Of a stretch of 64,000 nt of DNA, positions 46,882 to 60,500 are shown piece by piece. The stretch's first letter is position 1. Each line of letters starts with the position of its first letter. Location of the stretch: contig JAQJZZ010000015.1 in NCBI GenBank assembly GCA_030077755.1, positions 992,001 to 1,056,000 on the forward strand, written 5' to 3'. Position numbers and translations under genes: made by a program. This stretch comes from Filosporella fistucella. Taxonomy: Eukaryota; Ascomycota; Leotiomycetes; Helotiales. Below the pieces are notes generated by a model that saw only the letters and a program-made list of their open reading frames with translations, was not told the origin of the DNA and ran no database searches.

Positions 46882-49800
46882 TTACTCACTCTCCCCCTCA
46901 TCCCCACCTCCAAAACCCCCTCTCTCCACAATACTCCCCACAAGCACCTCAATACTCCCCTCGCTCAAAATCTCAAAAACGCTCGTATCAACCCCCGTCT
47001 CTCTAAAAATCCAATTTCTCGTCCCTACCGCGACCAAACTATCGACTCCATACGCATTCGCCGGTTTCTGGGTATCCATATCCTGAGGAAGCATGTTCAT
47101 ACTCTTCGCTAACAGCGTTACGAGTCCTTCAAGGATTATGGCGTGGGCTTCAAGAGGAGAGGAACAGGTTTGTAGAAGCGAGTGGGTGGATTGAGATGAC
47201 GGGGAAAGAGAGGTGGGAGGGAGGTCTATGAGGGAGAGGGGTAGGAAACGGGATTCGGAGTACCAGTATGGATCTGAGACGCCGTTTTGGAGGACGAGGC
47301 CGCCGGTTCCGGTGCCGATTATTAGTTGTGGTGGGGTGGGGGAGGAGTCTTCTGTGTATCCTGTCATGGCGGCAGAGACTAGGATGTGGAAATCCTGGGG
47401 TTGTCAGTTGGATTGAAGAGGGTTGATACGGGGGAAGGTACCTTTTCGCGGATACCAAAGAAACCTGATGCGCGGAGCATTTCGAGGGTTGCTTCATCTT
47501 CTGCTACCATCTGTTTGTTAGATTAGCATTAGTAATTATTATAACTGATCCAAAACTAAGTAAAGAGGAAAGAAGGGACTTACTCCAGCTCCGAGAATCA
47601 AACCTAAATCCAGGGACACAGCAGCCAAGCCCTGGCTTCTCCTATACGTAGCAAGTGCATCTTGGTAACTATTCCCAGATGCATAATTTGCTTGTCCTCT
47701 TGCGCCGATAACACCAGCAGAAGAAGATAAGAAAACGAAAAAGTCAAGGTCTTTTGGCATCTGTTGATGAAGGTTCCAGCTGCCTTGCATTTTTGGACGA
47801 GTGGCTGTGATCCAATCGGTGTAGGTCATATTGTCAAATATGGAATCCTGTGTTCATTAGCATATATTTCCATGATTGTATTTAGAGGGGAAGAAGGGCG
47901 AGAGAGAACGTACCCGAATAACAGCAGCGGCTTGAATCAACCCATTGATACGTGGCATCTCCTGTCCACACCTCGCAATTGCTGATGCAAGAGATTTCTC
48001 ATCGCAGATATCACATTTATACGCCGTTCCTTGGACTCCCTGCCCCTTCAGCTCTTCGAGGAACTTGATCTGTTCTTCTGATATAGCTCCAGATCTTGAC
48101 AGGAAAGCGAGATGTCTGGCACCGTGTTTAATCATGAATCTAGAGAGACTGCGACCGAGTCCGCCAAGTCCACCAACAAGCACATATGTTGCATCTGGAT
48201 CTAGTTTCAGAGGATGTAATTCTCTTGGAATTACTGGGACGAGATCTTTGTTGGCAAATTTCACTACCACTTTTCCATGCGTGAGAATTCTTGCTTCTTC
48301 GAATGCAGTCGATATCTTGGAGATAGGGACGGTTTTGAGTTGCTCTGGTGCCTTGATAAACCCTTTTTGTATCATAGAGAATCCAGATCGGAGGAGTTTA
48401 GATACGAGTGTTGGGTTTTTTTTACGCATGTGCTCGAAATCGATTGTAGAGTAAGTGACATTTCGAAGAGTCGGGATAGCGATTTTGGAGGCATTCGAGG
48501 CCTCGTCACTCGCACTCAGTTCAACGAATCTTCCGACTGTTATCCATATTAGCTCTTGGATCCCATTACATGAAGAAAGACTTACATTCGGCGACACAGC
48601 TGTGCGATTGCTCGAGGGCTTCTTGGCCCAGTGTATTCAAGACAAGATCTACCCCTTTCTCGTCAGTCAAGCGACGGATTGCTCGAGAGAAGTGACTAGA
48701 TTGCCAGTCGAGGATATGATCAGGTACCACTCCATAGGTATCAACCAGAATCTCTCGCTCTTTCTCCGACTTGAATGTAGCAAATATCTCAGCCCCGATA
48801 TGCCTCGCAATCTGTACAGCAGCTTGTCCAAATCCGCTTCCCCCGCAATGTATCAGCACAGACTCTCCATCCTCTAAGCGGCCTACTTTGACGATTGAAT
48901 GGTACGCTATCGCAACATCAGTAAGTAGTGAAGCGGCAATCTCGAATGGCATGTTATCAGAAATAGTCTGAACTAGGGACTGCTGGCATCGTGCCAATGT
49001 CGAAAATCCGGCGTTGACAACAGCAGCTACTCTGTCACCAGGCTTGAATCTGGTAACAGAAGATCCAATTTTTGTAACAATTCCCGAGACATCAGTCCCG
49101 ATATTGCTGCTCGATGATTGTCCCATAGCAGTGCTAACATCAAGGGCATTGATCCCAACTGCCTCGACTCGAATTTCAACATCCTCCGAGCGCAGTGGCA
49201 ATGAGGCATCAGTGTCGTCAATGAAACACAAAGAATCTAGATTCCCAAGTGAACCAACCTCAAGCTTTAACGTCCTTCCTTCTTGCGAGAAGGATTCCAA
49301 GCGTGGAGCTCTCTGAGCATCACCTCGTTCAATCTTGGCACTTAGTTCATCCTGCAAGACAAGTCTGGGTATCAAGAGCTTCCCATCTCTTTCTGCATAT
49401 TCCATCTCCGCAGATGGGAGATTTGGATCAAAGGAAGCCGCAATGACTGATATGATTGCTGCACCAGTGGCGTCTGAATTGATTTTCGATTCAGGATCCA
49501 AGTCCAAAGAGTAGAGGGATTTTTGTGGATCTTCGGATCGAATAGTCCGTAGGAGAGTGTTCGCTGGGCTTGTGGCTGGGATCTCTGCGTTGACTTGACC
49601 CCCTCTTGTGACCCACAAACACCCTTTTGCTTGAGCAATGAATAATTTGAATGCATCAAATTCCGAATTGGTCCAATCCATCACCAGGGATGTGTCAACT
49701 TCCAACAGCGCAATGCATATCTTCCCAGAAAATTGCTGTGATGTATTCGTCAGCATGGTGGTGGAGGCTTTGGCACCTAGGAGTAAGAGAGCATCTGTGA

Positions 49801-52800
49801 TTCTGATAGCAAGTTTTATCAATTCCTCTGATGGCTTTTCTGGCAGGATCAGTACAGTTTCTCGCGATTGAAGATTGAACTGTAGCTGGGCAGGCGTATA
49901 GATGGACAATAATGGGACATCAGGTTGCCCCGCTTCCGAAATTCCAATAACGCTAGCCTCATCTTTCGAAGTAGTTATCTCCACAGATCCTGTCGGCAGC
50001 TTTGGATTTACCCGATCTTCAGACTCTCTTATCTGGTATGTGGTGAGATCTGGTTCGAAGCTGTCTTCTCTGTCCTGACCACTCAAATTTGCATTCATCT
50101 TCAACAGTCGTCCTTTAGGCTTCAGCAGTGCGACTAGAGCTGTTGTAGAGTAGAGATCTTCATGGTGAGATATAACCAAATCGTATGAGTTCAAACTGAA
50201 CCCCTGTTTATCGAGTCCTTGTTGACTATCCAAACTCTTCCACTCAATATAGTCTGACCATTGAGCCAAATTCTCCTTCGCTGCCTCAAGATCAACAGTG
50301 TTACCGGCAGCCAACGTATAACGCCCAAGACGAGGTGTGTTCTGAGTTTGGTATCCAATAACTTTCACAACGGGACAGATCAGTGGGGTATGTCTATCGC
50401 AAAGCTCTAGGATATTCAAGTTGGGATTCTTGAATACGAGAAGCCGCAACCATTCTGATAATGATGTCGTGCCCGCTGTGTCGATGTTTTCTTTCCATTC
50501 TAGTTGCGCACAGAGCTTATGGTGGTTTGGGAGGAAACCATTCTCGGCGAAATTTTCTGGTGTTGTTGATAATGCTGTGAAGTGCAGGTTCTTGACCAAC
50601 AGCAATGGCTTCTTCCAGCACTCGTCGGACATGACTATCGTCCCAGTGGCGTCACGAAGGCCTCGTCGTGATGCGCTCGAATAGCCTTCTAATTCTGTAC
50701 CAGCACCACTAGGGAATGCAGCTGAGATGACAAGGCTTTCCAAGAACGAAGGCACCATAGGTTCATTACCGGCAACAAAAACCGTTTGAAACATGGCATC
50801 CAGAGTGGCAGGGTGAATGAGATGAGGATATTCATACTTCGCTGGCATGCGAGAGAGGGTGTCTGGAATAGTGACTGTCGTACAACTCATGGTCCCCTTT
50901 TTCTTCACTGAAGTTATGTTTTGAAACATGGGACCATATTTCATGCCGATACTCTCCAGAGTCTCGTAAAGCTGACGAGCTGGTATACTTTCTGTGCAGA
51001 CTTCTTGTGCTTTCAAGTATCCAGTTTCATACTCTTTGAAGTACTCTGACACTTCGGCTGAGGTTTGTTTGAGCGAATCTTTGTAACGGATTGCCAAATA
51101 GCCGCTGGCATTCTGTATCCAATCTGCCCCGAGTAACTTGGAGTAGATCACAAACTCATAGCCTCTTGCATCATTTTTAACATTCAATGCGGTCTCTAAT
51201 CCATGTGCTGAGGTTGGTATGATCATAGCTTTCTCAATGTGCATCTTCGATATCTCGTAACTTTCAACGCTGCGGTTCTGATCCTGGATTTGCGTAGCTG
51301 CCTCGAGTACCATAACCATCATTCCAGCTGCTGGGTAAATGATTGTGTTCTGAACTTGATGATCCTGGAGCCAAGGATTCTCGGACACTCTGAGAAAACC
51401 GCGCCATCTTGGTTCGAAAGATATTGAGTCTGCAGTCGGAGCGCCAATGAGATCCTGTCGACCGTATTTCCGGAATCTGTGAGATGAACCCAAATGGGAT
51501 TCGTGCCAGTAAGATTTTGCATCTATTGCCTGTTAACTCCTTATCTCCAGAGACTCTGATTCAGACTTACGGTTCCAAGGATATGTCGGCAGGTCACTGA
51601 GCACTTTGGGACTGAAGTCCGAGCTACGAAAGTTAGCATCGCAGGTACAGGTCCAGATGAGACATCCTACCACTCATTAACTTTTCCGATATCTAACAAA
51701 GCTCCAGCCGTCCACAGATTACCAGCAGCATTCAATGATGTGGCCACTGCATCTTTAGCTCTGTGTAGCATTGAGAAGTAAGATGGTCGGAACTTCGGCT
51801 TAGTCGAGATATCCAGAATTTGTTTCAGTGGTGCCTGTAGGACGGAGTGCGGTCCTAGTTCGAGAAGAACATCCGGTCTTGCTATCTTTGATTTCAAAAG
51901 ACCATTGACTGCTTCGGAAAATTTGACAGGGGATATCAAATTCTCTGCCCAGTATGCAGGACCAAGGTCTTTAGAGGTTACCGGCTTCCCAGTTACTGAG
52001 GAAAACATGAGCACTGACGATGTGCCATCCAGTGTGGAAACATCTTCAATGGAACGTAGATAGTGACGATCGATTGTCCTCATATGGAATGAATGATATG
52101 CGTTGTCCACTTTAAGAAGGCGAGCAAAGACACCGTCATCCGTCAGATATTGCTGGAGTTCGAGAACCGCATCTTTGTCACCAGACACAGTAACATTCTC
52201 AGGGCTATTGATACATGCAACAATTGCCTTCCCGTGCGTAACTCTGGAAAGGTAGGCTTCTGTAGCATCTTGAGAGAGAGCAACAGCCATCATTTTACCC
52301 TTCAATTGGGGCGCAAGAAATTTGATTGAGCTGGTCAGCCGACCGCGATGGAAGGCTAATTTCCAGGCATTTTCTCGCGAGATAGCGCCGATAGTATAAG
52401 CCGCTGCTATTTCACCAGAAGAATGTCCGGCGACAGCATACGGCTTGATGTTCCAATGCGAAAGCAAGTCGACCAGCGCTACCTGTAAAGCAGTGCAAAG
52501 TGGCTGACTTATACGCGGAAGATTAATGATAGAAGACTCTTCGTCTTTGAGAAGCTCCGTCATAAGAGACCACTCACTCCCAATAGATTCCAGATATACG
52601 CTGGCGTCTTGGAGACTATTTCGGAACACTTGGTACTGTAGTAATTCTCGGCCCATTGCGAACCATTGTGCACCTTGACCACTGAAGATGTATGCAACAT
52701 TTGGAGGCTGTGATGAGCGATTGGATTTCGAAAGCTCCTGAGTAAACTGTTCATCGAGAGCATTTGGAGATTCAGAAACAAGAAATGATTTCCATGGAAG

Positions 52801-54741
52801 CCGGGAGCGTCTGCTCGCCAGAGTATATGCAAGATTTCGCGCCAGCTGCGCCGATTCACCCTGTTGCATTGATCCGATGTTCTTTGCACGAAGGTACTCC
52901 GAATACGCTGCTGAAAGTCTCCCGATGCCGCTTTCTTCATGGGATGAAAGTACCAGGAGTTGTTGCTTATTTGTAGCCGGAAGAATCTCCCAGCTAGACT
53001 CAGAAGAAGAGGGTGGAGTACCGAGAGATGCGATAGAGTCGCTTGGAGATGGTGATGCGGGGGCTGAAGGGTCGACTGAGGAGTGCTTTCCATCAAGCCC
53101 TCTAGCGGTGAGATAATGGAAGGCATCGTCAAGGATTATATGTGCGTTGGTACCACCAAATCCAAAACAATTAATCGATGCTCGCCGTAGTCCTTCTCTG
53201 GGCCATGGCGTTAAGCTTTGAGGTATCTGATGGCTATGAGTACTGCAAGTTTCGAAAGACAAGACTCACTAACCTTAATTCTCCATGCATCTAAATCAAT
53301 TCTTGGATTCACATTTTCAAAATACAGGTTCTGGGGTATCTGTCCCTTTTCTAGCATCAAAACACCTTTTACAAGGCCTGCAATTCCAGCGCAACCTTCA
53401 AGATGGCCGATGTTTGTTTTCACAGACCCAACAAATATTGGATCCTCAGGGTTACGAAACTCTGCAAACGTTTCCGAGATTGCACCCACTGTAAAATATA
53501 GTCAGCCCCAAGTCGGTAACAAAATAATGCTTGTATCTAGAGGTTGCTGAGGCAGCATAGACTTACATTCCGTGGGGTCCCCTGCTTGAGTCCCGGTACC
53601 ATGAGCTTCGAAATATGCGGTTGTGTCATATCCTAGTCCTGCAGCTTTGTACACTGCTCGGATATTCATAGCTTGAGCCTCCTTGCTAGGCATAGTAATT
53701 CCTGGAGTTCTGCCATCTTGATTGACTCCTGATCCACGGATGACAGCTCGAATCGTGTCATTGTCCCGCAATGCATCTGCCAGTGGCTTTAAAACAACTG
53801 CTCCAATTCCTTCCCCACGTCCATAACCATTTGCCCTCTCATCAAATGCGAAACATTTTCCATCTGGGCTGAGAAAGTTCAAGGCCGTCATTGGAAGCAT
53901 TGTACTAGGAGTTAAAATCATTCCCGCTCCCATTGCAATTGCCTGAAGGTTTTAGCACGTGACCATATATCTGGATATGAGGGCATACAAGCTTTGACTC
54001 TCCTGTGCGAAGGGATTGGGCTGCAAGATGGACTCCAACTAGTGATGCGCTACATCCTGTATCTAGAGTCATACTTGGGCCACGGAGATCGTAGAACCAA
54101 GATATTCTGTTGGACATGATTGCAATTCCGTTACCGGTTGCAGCATACTGAGGAGAGTCATCGGGATCTCTCAAGCAAATCTGTTCGTAATCTGGGCAGG
54201 TCAGAATAGAGTTCTTGAGAGAACTTCATACATGCCTTTCACAAAAGATCCACAGTAGACGGCAGTATGTGATCCAGGCAGCGTCTCCATTGGAATTCCA
54301 GCTGTTAAAGTAAAGATTAGTCTTTGCCGATAATCTCGATCAGAATGGTGTACCATTCTCAAACGCTTCATACGATACTTCGAGCAGGATCCTCTGCTGT
54401 GGGTCCATGGCAGCCGCCTCGTGGGCTGTAGTAGAAAAGAACGGTGCATCCCAAGCAGCAACATCGTCTCTCAGAAAATGGCCTCCTCGAAAGCATATCT
54501 GTAGTAGTCAGTGTGGAGCAATCTACTTTGAAATATTTGAGTGTACCGATCCTTGCCTCTCACCGCTTGGATGATAGAAACCATCTATGTTGATTCGATC
54601 TTTTGGAAATTCCGACCACGCATTGCGGCCGTTAGCAAGAAGCTCCCATAGATGATCTGGAGAGGTTGCATCGCCTGGGAAACGGCATCCCATGCCAATT
54701 ACCGCAATTGGCATGCAAGCATCCTCCTCCACATTCGACAT
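46882..54741 (-). CDS. highly reducing polyketide synthase (KS-AT-DH-psiMT-ER-KR-ACP)
   Basis: About 13 exons encode roughly 2400 residues, starting [22 protein letters not shown] (54741-53200) has active-site [20 protein letters not shown] and [11 protein letters not shown] (about 52700-51780) has FSGQGAQW and [13 protein letters not shown] (about 51460-50580) has WLQDHQVQN and [11 protein letters not shown] shrunken methyltransferase remnant (about 50430-50080) keeps LLKPKGRLL but has no SAM-binding glycine motif. ER (about 49230-48400) has [17 protein letters not shown] (about 48210-47590) has [10 protein letters not shown] and [13 protein letters not shown] (about 47110-46890) has GVDSL with the phosphopantetheine serine. 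There is no thioesterase or other release domain. The product should be a reduced, largely unmethylated chain freed by a separate enzyme or chemistry. A divergent flavin monooxygenase lies next door. Confidence 0.96.
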
Positions 54742-55830
54742 CTTGAATTGATAGATAGATCACGTGGGGACACCTTGAAGCATACTCTACTGATGGATGA
54801 TGATAGAGGAAGGTATCAAATATGAAGGTGTAATATGAGAGAATGGGGAGTAGAGAACCAGATCTCTGGAAGCTCGTTCAGAAATAGTAGCCCTTCCCAG
54901 TAGGAGGAGCCACTAGATCCAGAGGCCTTTTAATCTGTCTTCGTCTTGGTAACGAATACCAGCTCATCGTCTTACTTAGCTATCCAGAATAGGCAAAGGT
55001 CCGTCTGGGCTAGTCGGAGGCATGTCCAAGATATGGATACCATCTCGACCATTTCATATCGGCATACCACATGGGTTTCGAGGATTCGAGTCCACTTGGT
55101 CCCATCTGCTGGTATTTGCGGGTATGTGAAGGGCTTGGTAGCGAATCGAGTTTGTTCGCTCGGAACAAAGGACGGGAAAGAGGTACATATCGAGCTAGTG
55201 TAAGGAGTGGCACTTCGGGGCATCTTGGAGATGCAAACGTGAAGGAAAGGAAGGTTGAAGGTTGTAAGGATGTAGATCTGAGCCGCTGTCGTGTAACCGA
55301 AGGCCGCATCGAAGAATTCTACTCTGAATGAAGCCTAGCGCTGACCCTGTACTCTCCTGAAAATAAATTTGGTAGCATCCAAAGAACCCCGCTTTGTACT
55401 TTCTCTTATCTAACTTCTACCAATTGACAAGTTTATGCATTTCATCCGCGCTTCAAGGAATACAGTGCAGGTAAGATGCACGGTACTCTTGTAACTTTCA
55501 TTAGTAATGTCTCCCATTGGATCCCTCGGACTTTTCAGCCTGTCAGCAGCTATGGATCCTGTTGGGGTTGTCGAAATAGTCAGCTTCCCCAATATTATTT
55601 CATTTGCGGTACCCCGAAATACAACTTCAGCCAAGCCGTGATGCTTTCTCTATTGAGGCAGCTAAGGATTTAGTCATGGTACAGGGGAATAGAGCACACC
55701 GCCGTTGGTCATTTTGATAGCTTCATAAAGTTGTAGCTTGTGATTCTTGCTTCAGGCTTCACCGCAGTCATACCTCTGAATTCCTTGAGATTTTTATTGC
55801 AATTCCAGAGTGCTCAAGACATTGCTTTCA
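54742..55830. other. divergent promoter, HR-PKS / flavin monooxygenase
   Basis: About 1.09 kb with no supportable gene. TCACGTGG at 54760-54767 lies about 20 bases before the PKS start codon. The divergent layout allows one regulator to drive both genes. Confidence 0.55.
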
Positions 55831-57867
55831 ATGAAAGTAGCAGTCATCGGAGGAGGTCCATCGGGACTTGTCACCCTCAAATATCTGGTCACAGCGCATC
55901 AGCATATTTCATGTGATCCAATTGAAGTCAGATTATTTGAATCAAAAGAATCAATCGCAGGAACGTTCAGGTATCGCGTGTATGAAGATGCAGAGGTAAG
56001 CTCACTCGATTCTCGCTTGAACGTGGACTCAATGAATACAGCTGGTCTCCTCGAAATACCTGACAGCTTTCTCGGACTTTCGTTGCTCACTAGATGATCC
56101 AGATTTCATCTCTACTGCCCGTTTCTGTGAATATCTCGAACAATACGCTACACATTTCAATCTCTGGCCTCACATTGAACTTTCAACAGAAGTCAAAAGT
56201 GTGACCCGTCAAGGCAGCGGTCATGTGATCACCTACTTTCACGACCACATTGAGGAAGAATGGCAGTGCGATGCCATAGCGGTATGCTCCGGTCTTCATG
56301 TTGATCCATATATACCATCGGTTGAAGGAATTGAAAACATCCCACGCGTGCTTCATTCTTCTCAATTCAAGCAACGAACGGATTTCGGAGTTGATACCAA
56401 TGTGATGATTCTTGGGGCTGGCGAGACTGCCATGGACCTTTCATATATGGCTGTAACATCTCCAACAAAATCGGTGACACTATGTCATAGAGATGGATTC
56501 TACTTCGCCCCAAAAGTATGTGTCTGCATCAGAATTCTCTATTTTCTCCTCTGATCAATATAGGTCGTACCAGTCCCCATCATCCTAGGCTATTTCAACA
56601 GATCAGCATCAGCACAACAGAATATCCCCACTGACACATCAGTCATGAGTTTGTTCGACACAGCCTACGTCCATCCTCTCTTACAGAAATCAAAATTAAT
56701 CTGGAATTACTACGATTTCTTCGTAAAGAGAGTCTTTCAACTTATATCCGGGACAAAACACGGACATGACCAGTGGGTGGGAGGCATTTCAAACGAGCGA
56801 TACCATATTTCTTCAAGTAAGACCCTCCTTCTTTAACTCATTCAAAATGCTAAAACAACAGTCTACCTCTGCAAATCCGGCAAAGCAGTACCATATATCA
56901 GCACTCCCTATCGCAAACCTTCCTTCCTCAATCGTCTCCGGTCCTATATCTTAAACGTGCCAGTCAAGGACACCGGCTCAAGAATAATCGACATCGCACC
57001 CTGGCCTAAATCCATATCCACAGGAGGAATCGTGAAATTCCAAGAATGCACCCGTCCAGAAGCCGAAATAATGCGTCATAAGATAGTTAAACCCGATGTT
57101 CTAGTCTTCTGCACAGGCTACACTCAGACCTTCCCCTTCCTTACCAAAGACTACGGCACCCCCTTACAAGCCAATAGAAGAGGAATCTGGAGAACAGGCG
57201 ACGAAACCATAGGATTCATCGGCTTCGTGCGTCCCGCCATAGGCGCCATTCCTCCCCTCTCAGAACTACAGGCCCAACTCTGGATTCTCTCTCTTCTGAA
57301 CAAACTCCCCTCAACTCCACCCAGGGATATAGATTATAAGCTTCATTTCAAGCCCGGGAGAAGAGAATACGAGGATTATGGCGTGGATCATGAGGCTTAT
57401 GCGTATCAATTAGCACTTGACATCGGTTCTGCGCCTAGTTTTACAGAGGTCTTACGATTTGGGCCCAAAGTGGCTGCGACGTGGGCGTTTGGATCGAATT
57501 TCAATACGAAATTTAGGTTGGTAGGACCTTGGGAGTGGGAGGGCGCGGGGGAGGTGATGAGGGGAGAGTTGTGGGGGGTTGTGAAGAAGAGTGGAGGGTG
57601 GTTTTGTATGTTCTCTTCCCATCAGATATTAATTTATAAACCCGTGAATAAAAAGCTGACAAAGACGCAGATATCACGACTTACAGTATCATCCCCTTCG
57701 TGACATTCGGTCTAATGAGTGGCGCTTTATGGGCTGGATGCAGTGTCCTCGATCTCGTCAAAAGCGTAGGGAGAAGCATCAAATCCATCATTCTCCCAGA
57801 AAAGAGGATACGTCTACCAGACTCCAAACGGTCCGACGAGGAAACACCAAGGTCTTCTATGAATTAA
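55831..57867 (+). CDS. flavin-containing monooxygenase (FMO-like)
   Basis: Exons 55831-55995, 56042-56515, 56564-56816, 56862-57605 and 57671-57867 join in phase to 610 residues. The start MKVAVIGGGPSGLV supplies the FAD-binding GxGxxG loop. VLHSSQFKQ is the FMO linker region, and VMILGAGETAMDLSYMA is the NADPH-binding loop. FCTGYTQTFPF matches the C-terminal FATGY motif. The last exon carries a hydrophobic stretch (IIPFVTFGLMSGALWAGCSV), probably a C-terminal membrane anchor. The enzyme oxidises a soft nucleophile or performs Baeyer-Villiger-type oxygen insertion with NADPH and O2. It is divergent from the HR-PKS and most likely tailors its product. Confidence 0.93.
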
Positions 57868-59397
57868 TCCACTCCATACCGTGCTTCATACCCCCCCAGA
57901 CCCCACCATATCCGACATCGGTACTTCAACTCATCACTCATACTGTACGGCTTGGATCGGTTTATCGATGAAACAATCAATGTATGTAACAAAACTTATT
58001 TAGTGTGAATTATTCTATACTACCTACCTAATAACAAGCTCGGAAGCTGAAATGGATGGTATATTGCGTCCTCAACGCCGTAACCCTAGCAATACCAGCT
58101 TACACCACGCTATTCTTTCTAACTGCCATCTATATCCATAACGCCAAATCCATCCAACCCTACCCAATCTACCCTGTATCTACCTTTATATCTATCTCTT
58201 CATTACGCCAGCTATCCCCTCTCACTCCACCCACTTCTATACACCTCTTCTACCTCTCCTCTCCCCGTTTCTCTCTCCCCTCTTCCAAACCTTTCAACCC
58301 ACATCTTCAATGCTCCCCTCTCAAATCCATCGCTTGCCATCCCTCACCCTTCCCATCTCTTAAACCTCCCAAAACCCCCTCGCCACCTGTATAGACCATC
58401 CATAAATCCACTCACAATCTCCCCCTAACCTCCTCAATACATCTACACCCCCTCGTAATCTCATCATACCTCTTCTCCTCCTTCACTCTCAGTAGATTCC
58501 GTCTCATGACCTGGATGCCGAATCCTCCTGCCCCTGCAGCTGTCGCAGCTGCCGTGATAGCTTTTATCGAAAGCGTTGGGAGAGATTTAGGTATCATGCT
58601 GAGAAAATTCCTTCCTTTGATCTGTTGTGGATAGTGACTTTGGAATTAAGAGGAGGGTAGTGAGTCAAATATGGCAAATCTCGTGACTTTCAAATAGATA
58701 GCTAAGATGTCTTGGATCCGACGATAATTGTAGTGACTTTCGTTTGATGCGTTTTTATCGTGATTAATGTTTGCAACCTATATATCTCCCCAAAAAAATT
58801 CGGAGGCAAAAGAGATAATGTAGATATATAATATCTTACCTCAGACGCAGAAGAAAATTCTAGCATGGTAGACTTTTTCAATCAGATAAGATTAGGCGGC
58901 TCGGTCGGGCCGATCTTATTTTTGGTGGGTTGGGTGGATGCATGTGGCGATAAAAGCCGGTTGTATCCGATAATGGAACTCTTCGAAGAACGAAGCGCAG
59001 CCTGGAGACACCGGGGCGGCCAGACCATAGAACGAGTATCAGAAGCGTAACAGGCTAAAAACACTACATACCGGACCTGAGCCGTTTCTAATTTTTCCGG
59101 CTTACACAGCGATTATCTCTGCATCATAATCCAAGAAAATGCTAGCTCCTTAGGAGTACCCTTCTTGGTCCATGCCAATTGATCGATTGAGCACTCCACT
59201 CTGTACATCCCAAACAGCAGGTCCTCGACATTCACTCTTGGCCATACGCTCAATCTATCGAGAGCGATCTTGATGGACGTCATTTAGTACACAGGTAAAT
59301 TGCTGAGAAGTCACATAATCAGACACTGTGGGCTATATTCGGGGGAACCCGAGGGCGAGATATAACATTGGTCGCTTGCAAACTGCTCTACATAAAC
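57868..59397. other. 1.5 kb region without a supportable gene
   Basis: Pyrimidine-rich + strand around 58130-58480 produces open frames without stop codons but with low-complexity Pro/Ser/Leu content. No recognisable gene, RNA or element. Confidence 0.5.
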
Positions 59398-60500
59398 GAC
59401 AATACCCGTTTCAGCGCAGAGATGTCCCCATCATACTTTGCGATCGCGTCTGCCTTCATCCTCTCCAGCTCTTGCAATTTCTCGACCAGTGTTCCTCTGT
59501 CTGAGGAAGCTGATTCCATCGTCTCAACCATCCCGTTCTGGTCCCTGGCAAACCGTCCTCGTCATCCTTTACTGAGCTACTATCAAGTGAGGATCCCTCT
59601 GCAGCGGTATGAAGTTCGCCGTTTAAGGGTTTAAGAGTTGCCGTGGCCGATTCAGATGAGTGAAACCGCCTCCATTTTTGTGTCGTGGGCAAGAGGTTAC
59701 GGGACATACAAAAGTTTGCCTGCCGTGAACCTCTTTTTCATGTTGTCTCAGATCGCCGGCGTTGCTGAAGTGCTTGACTTTGCAACTAGCAGTAACGCAC
59801 TTGTATGATTTGGTGTGCTTGTCCATATGTTTCCTTTTCATACTGTCAGAACGTTTCGAAGCGTTGAAAACGGGCTAATCTCCTTGAATGCTGAATCCTG
59901 AGTGAAAAATGGTTTTTACCACATCCAGAGAATGTGCATGTCTTCCTTTCGAAGTCGTCTCACTGCTCGTGTTATCGTTCATGCATTTGAAGCTGGCAAC
60001 GCCATCATCGGCATTTTGACTTAAGCAACAAAAAAGAATTAGCCATGATATCTTGAGAGACTTTGATTTTTTTAAAAATATTGTTTAGATCGTTAGACTG
60101 GCCTGAGCTGCAAATGATGTTGTTCAAAAATAGGGCGGCATACCAATTCAACCAGAGCTGAGTGGATGTCGCATTTGGCTGGGTATACTGCTCTGGATGA
60201 TCATATCCTAAGTCAAATATCAGTATTCATAAAATTAGAGTCGAGCTAGCTTATTGGAGGACTTTGAGGTTGCTTACGTACCGAGAAAGTTGCTGAGATT
60301 CGGTTCGTGCACTAAAGGGGATACATCGTTGGCAAAAATAAATGAGGAACCAGCTCAATGTCAGGGGCGAAAACCACGGAAAAAGTTGTAGCCCAGATGA
60401 AAATTCTCACCATACAGGTCATCACTAAGTAACCAGCCGGATCTGTACACAAACTCAAGAATCGGCGCTTGCACAGCGGCTGCGATAGAAACCAAGGTCC
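59398..60500 (-). pseudogene. broken C2H2 zinc-finger gene
   Basis: Recognisable pieces lie in order on the minus strand but in inconsistent frames. An upstream piece (about 60350-60170) contains NFLG then YDHPEQYTQPN. Next comes a finger start CTFSGCGK, then KHMDKHTKSYKC, then a finger CKVKHFSNAGDLRQHEKEVH, then FVCPVTSCPRHKNG. Coding-like sequence continues in a second frame (TATLKPLNGELHTAAEG) and then a third (LVEKLQELERMKADAIAKYD), ending at a stop at 59398-59400. I could find no intron set that joins these frames. At least two, probably three, frameshifts are needed. The ancestor was probably a nuclear DNA-binding protein with tandem C2H2 fingers and a coiled-coil tail. Sequencing error is an alternative. 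The upstream limit is approximate. Confidence 0.55.

Noticed and set aside
55080..55100. tRNA B-box-like sequence (GGATTCGAGTCC)
   Set aside because: No matching A-box or acceptor/anticodon stems could be folded around it.
58056..58394. 112-codon + strand open frame downstream of the monooxygenase
   Set aside because: Pyrimidine-rich low-complexity translation dominated by Pro, Ser, Leu; no recognisable domain.
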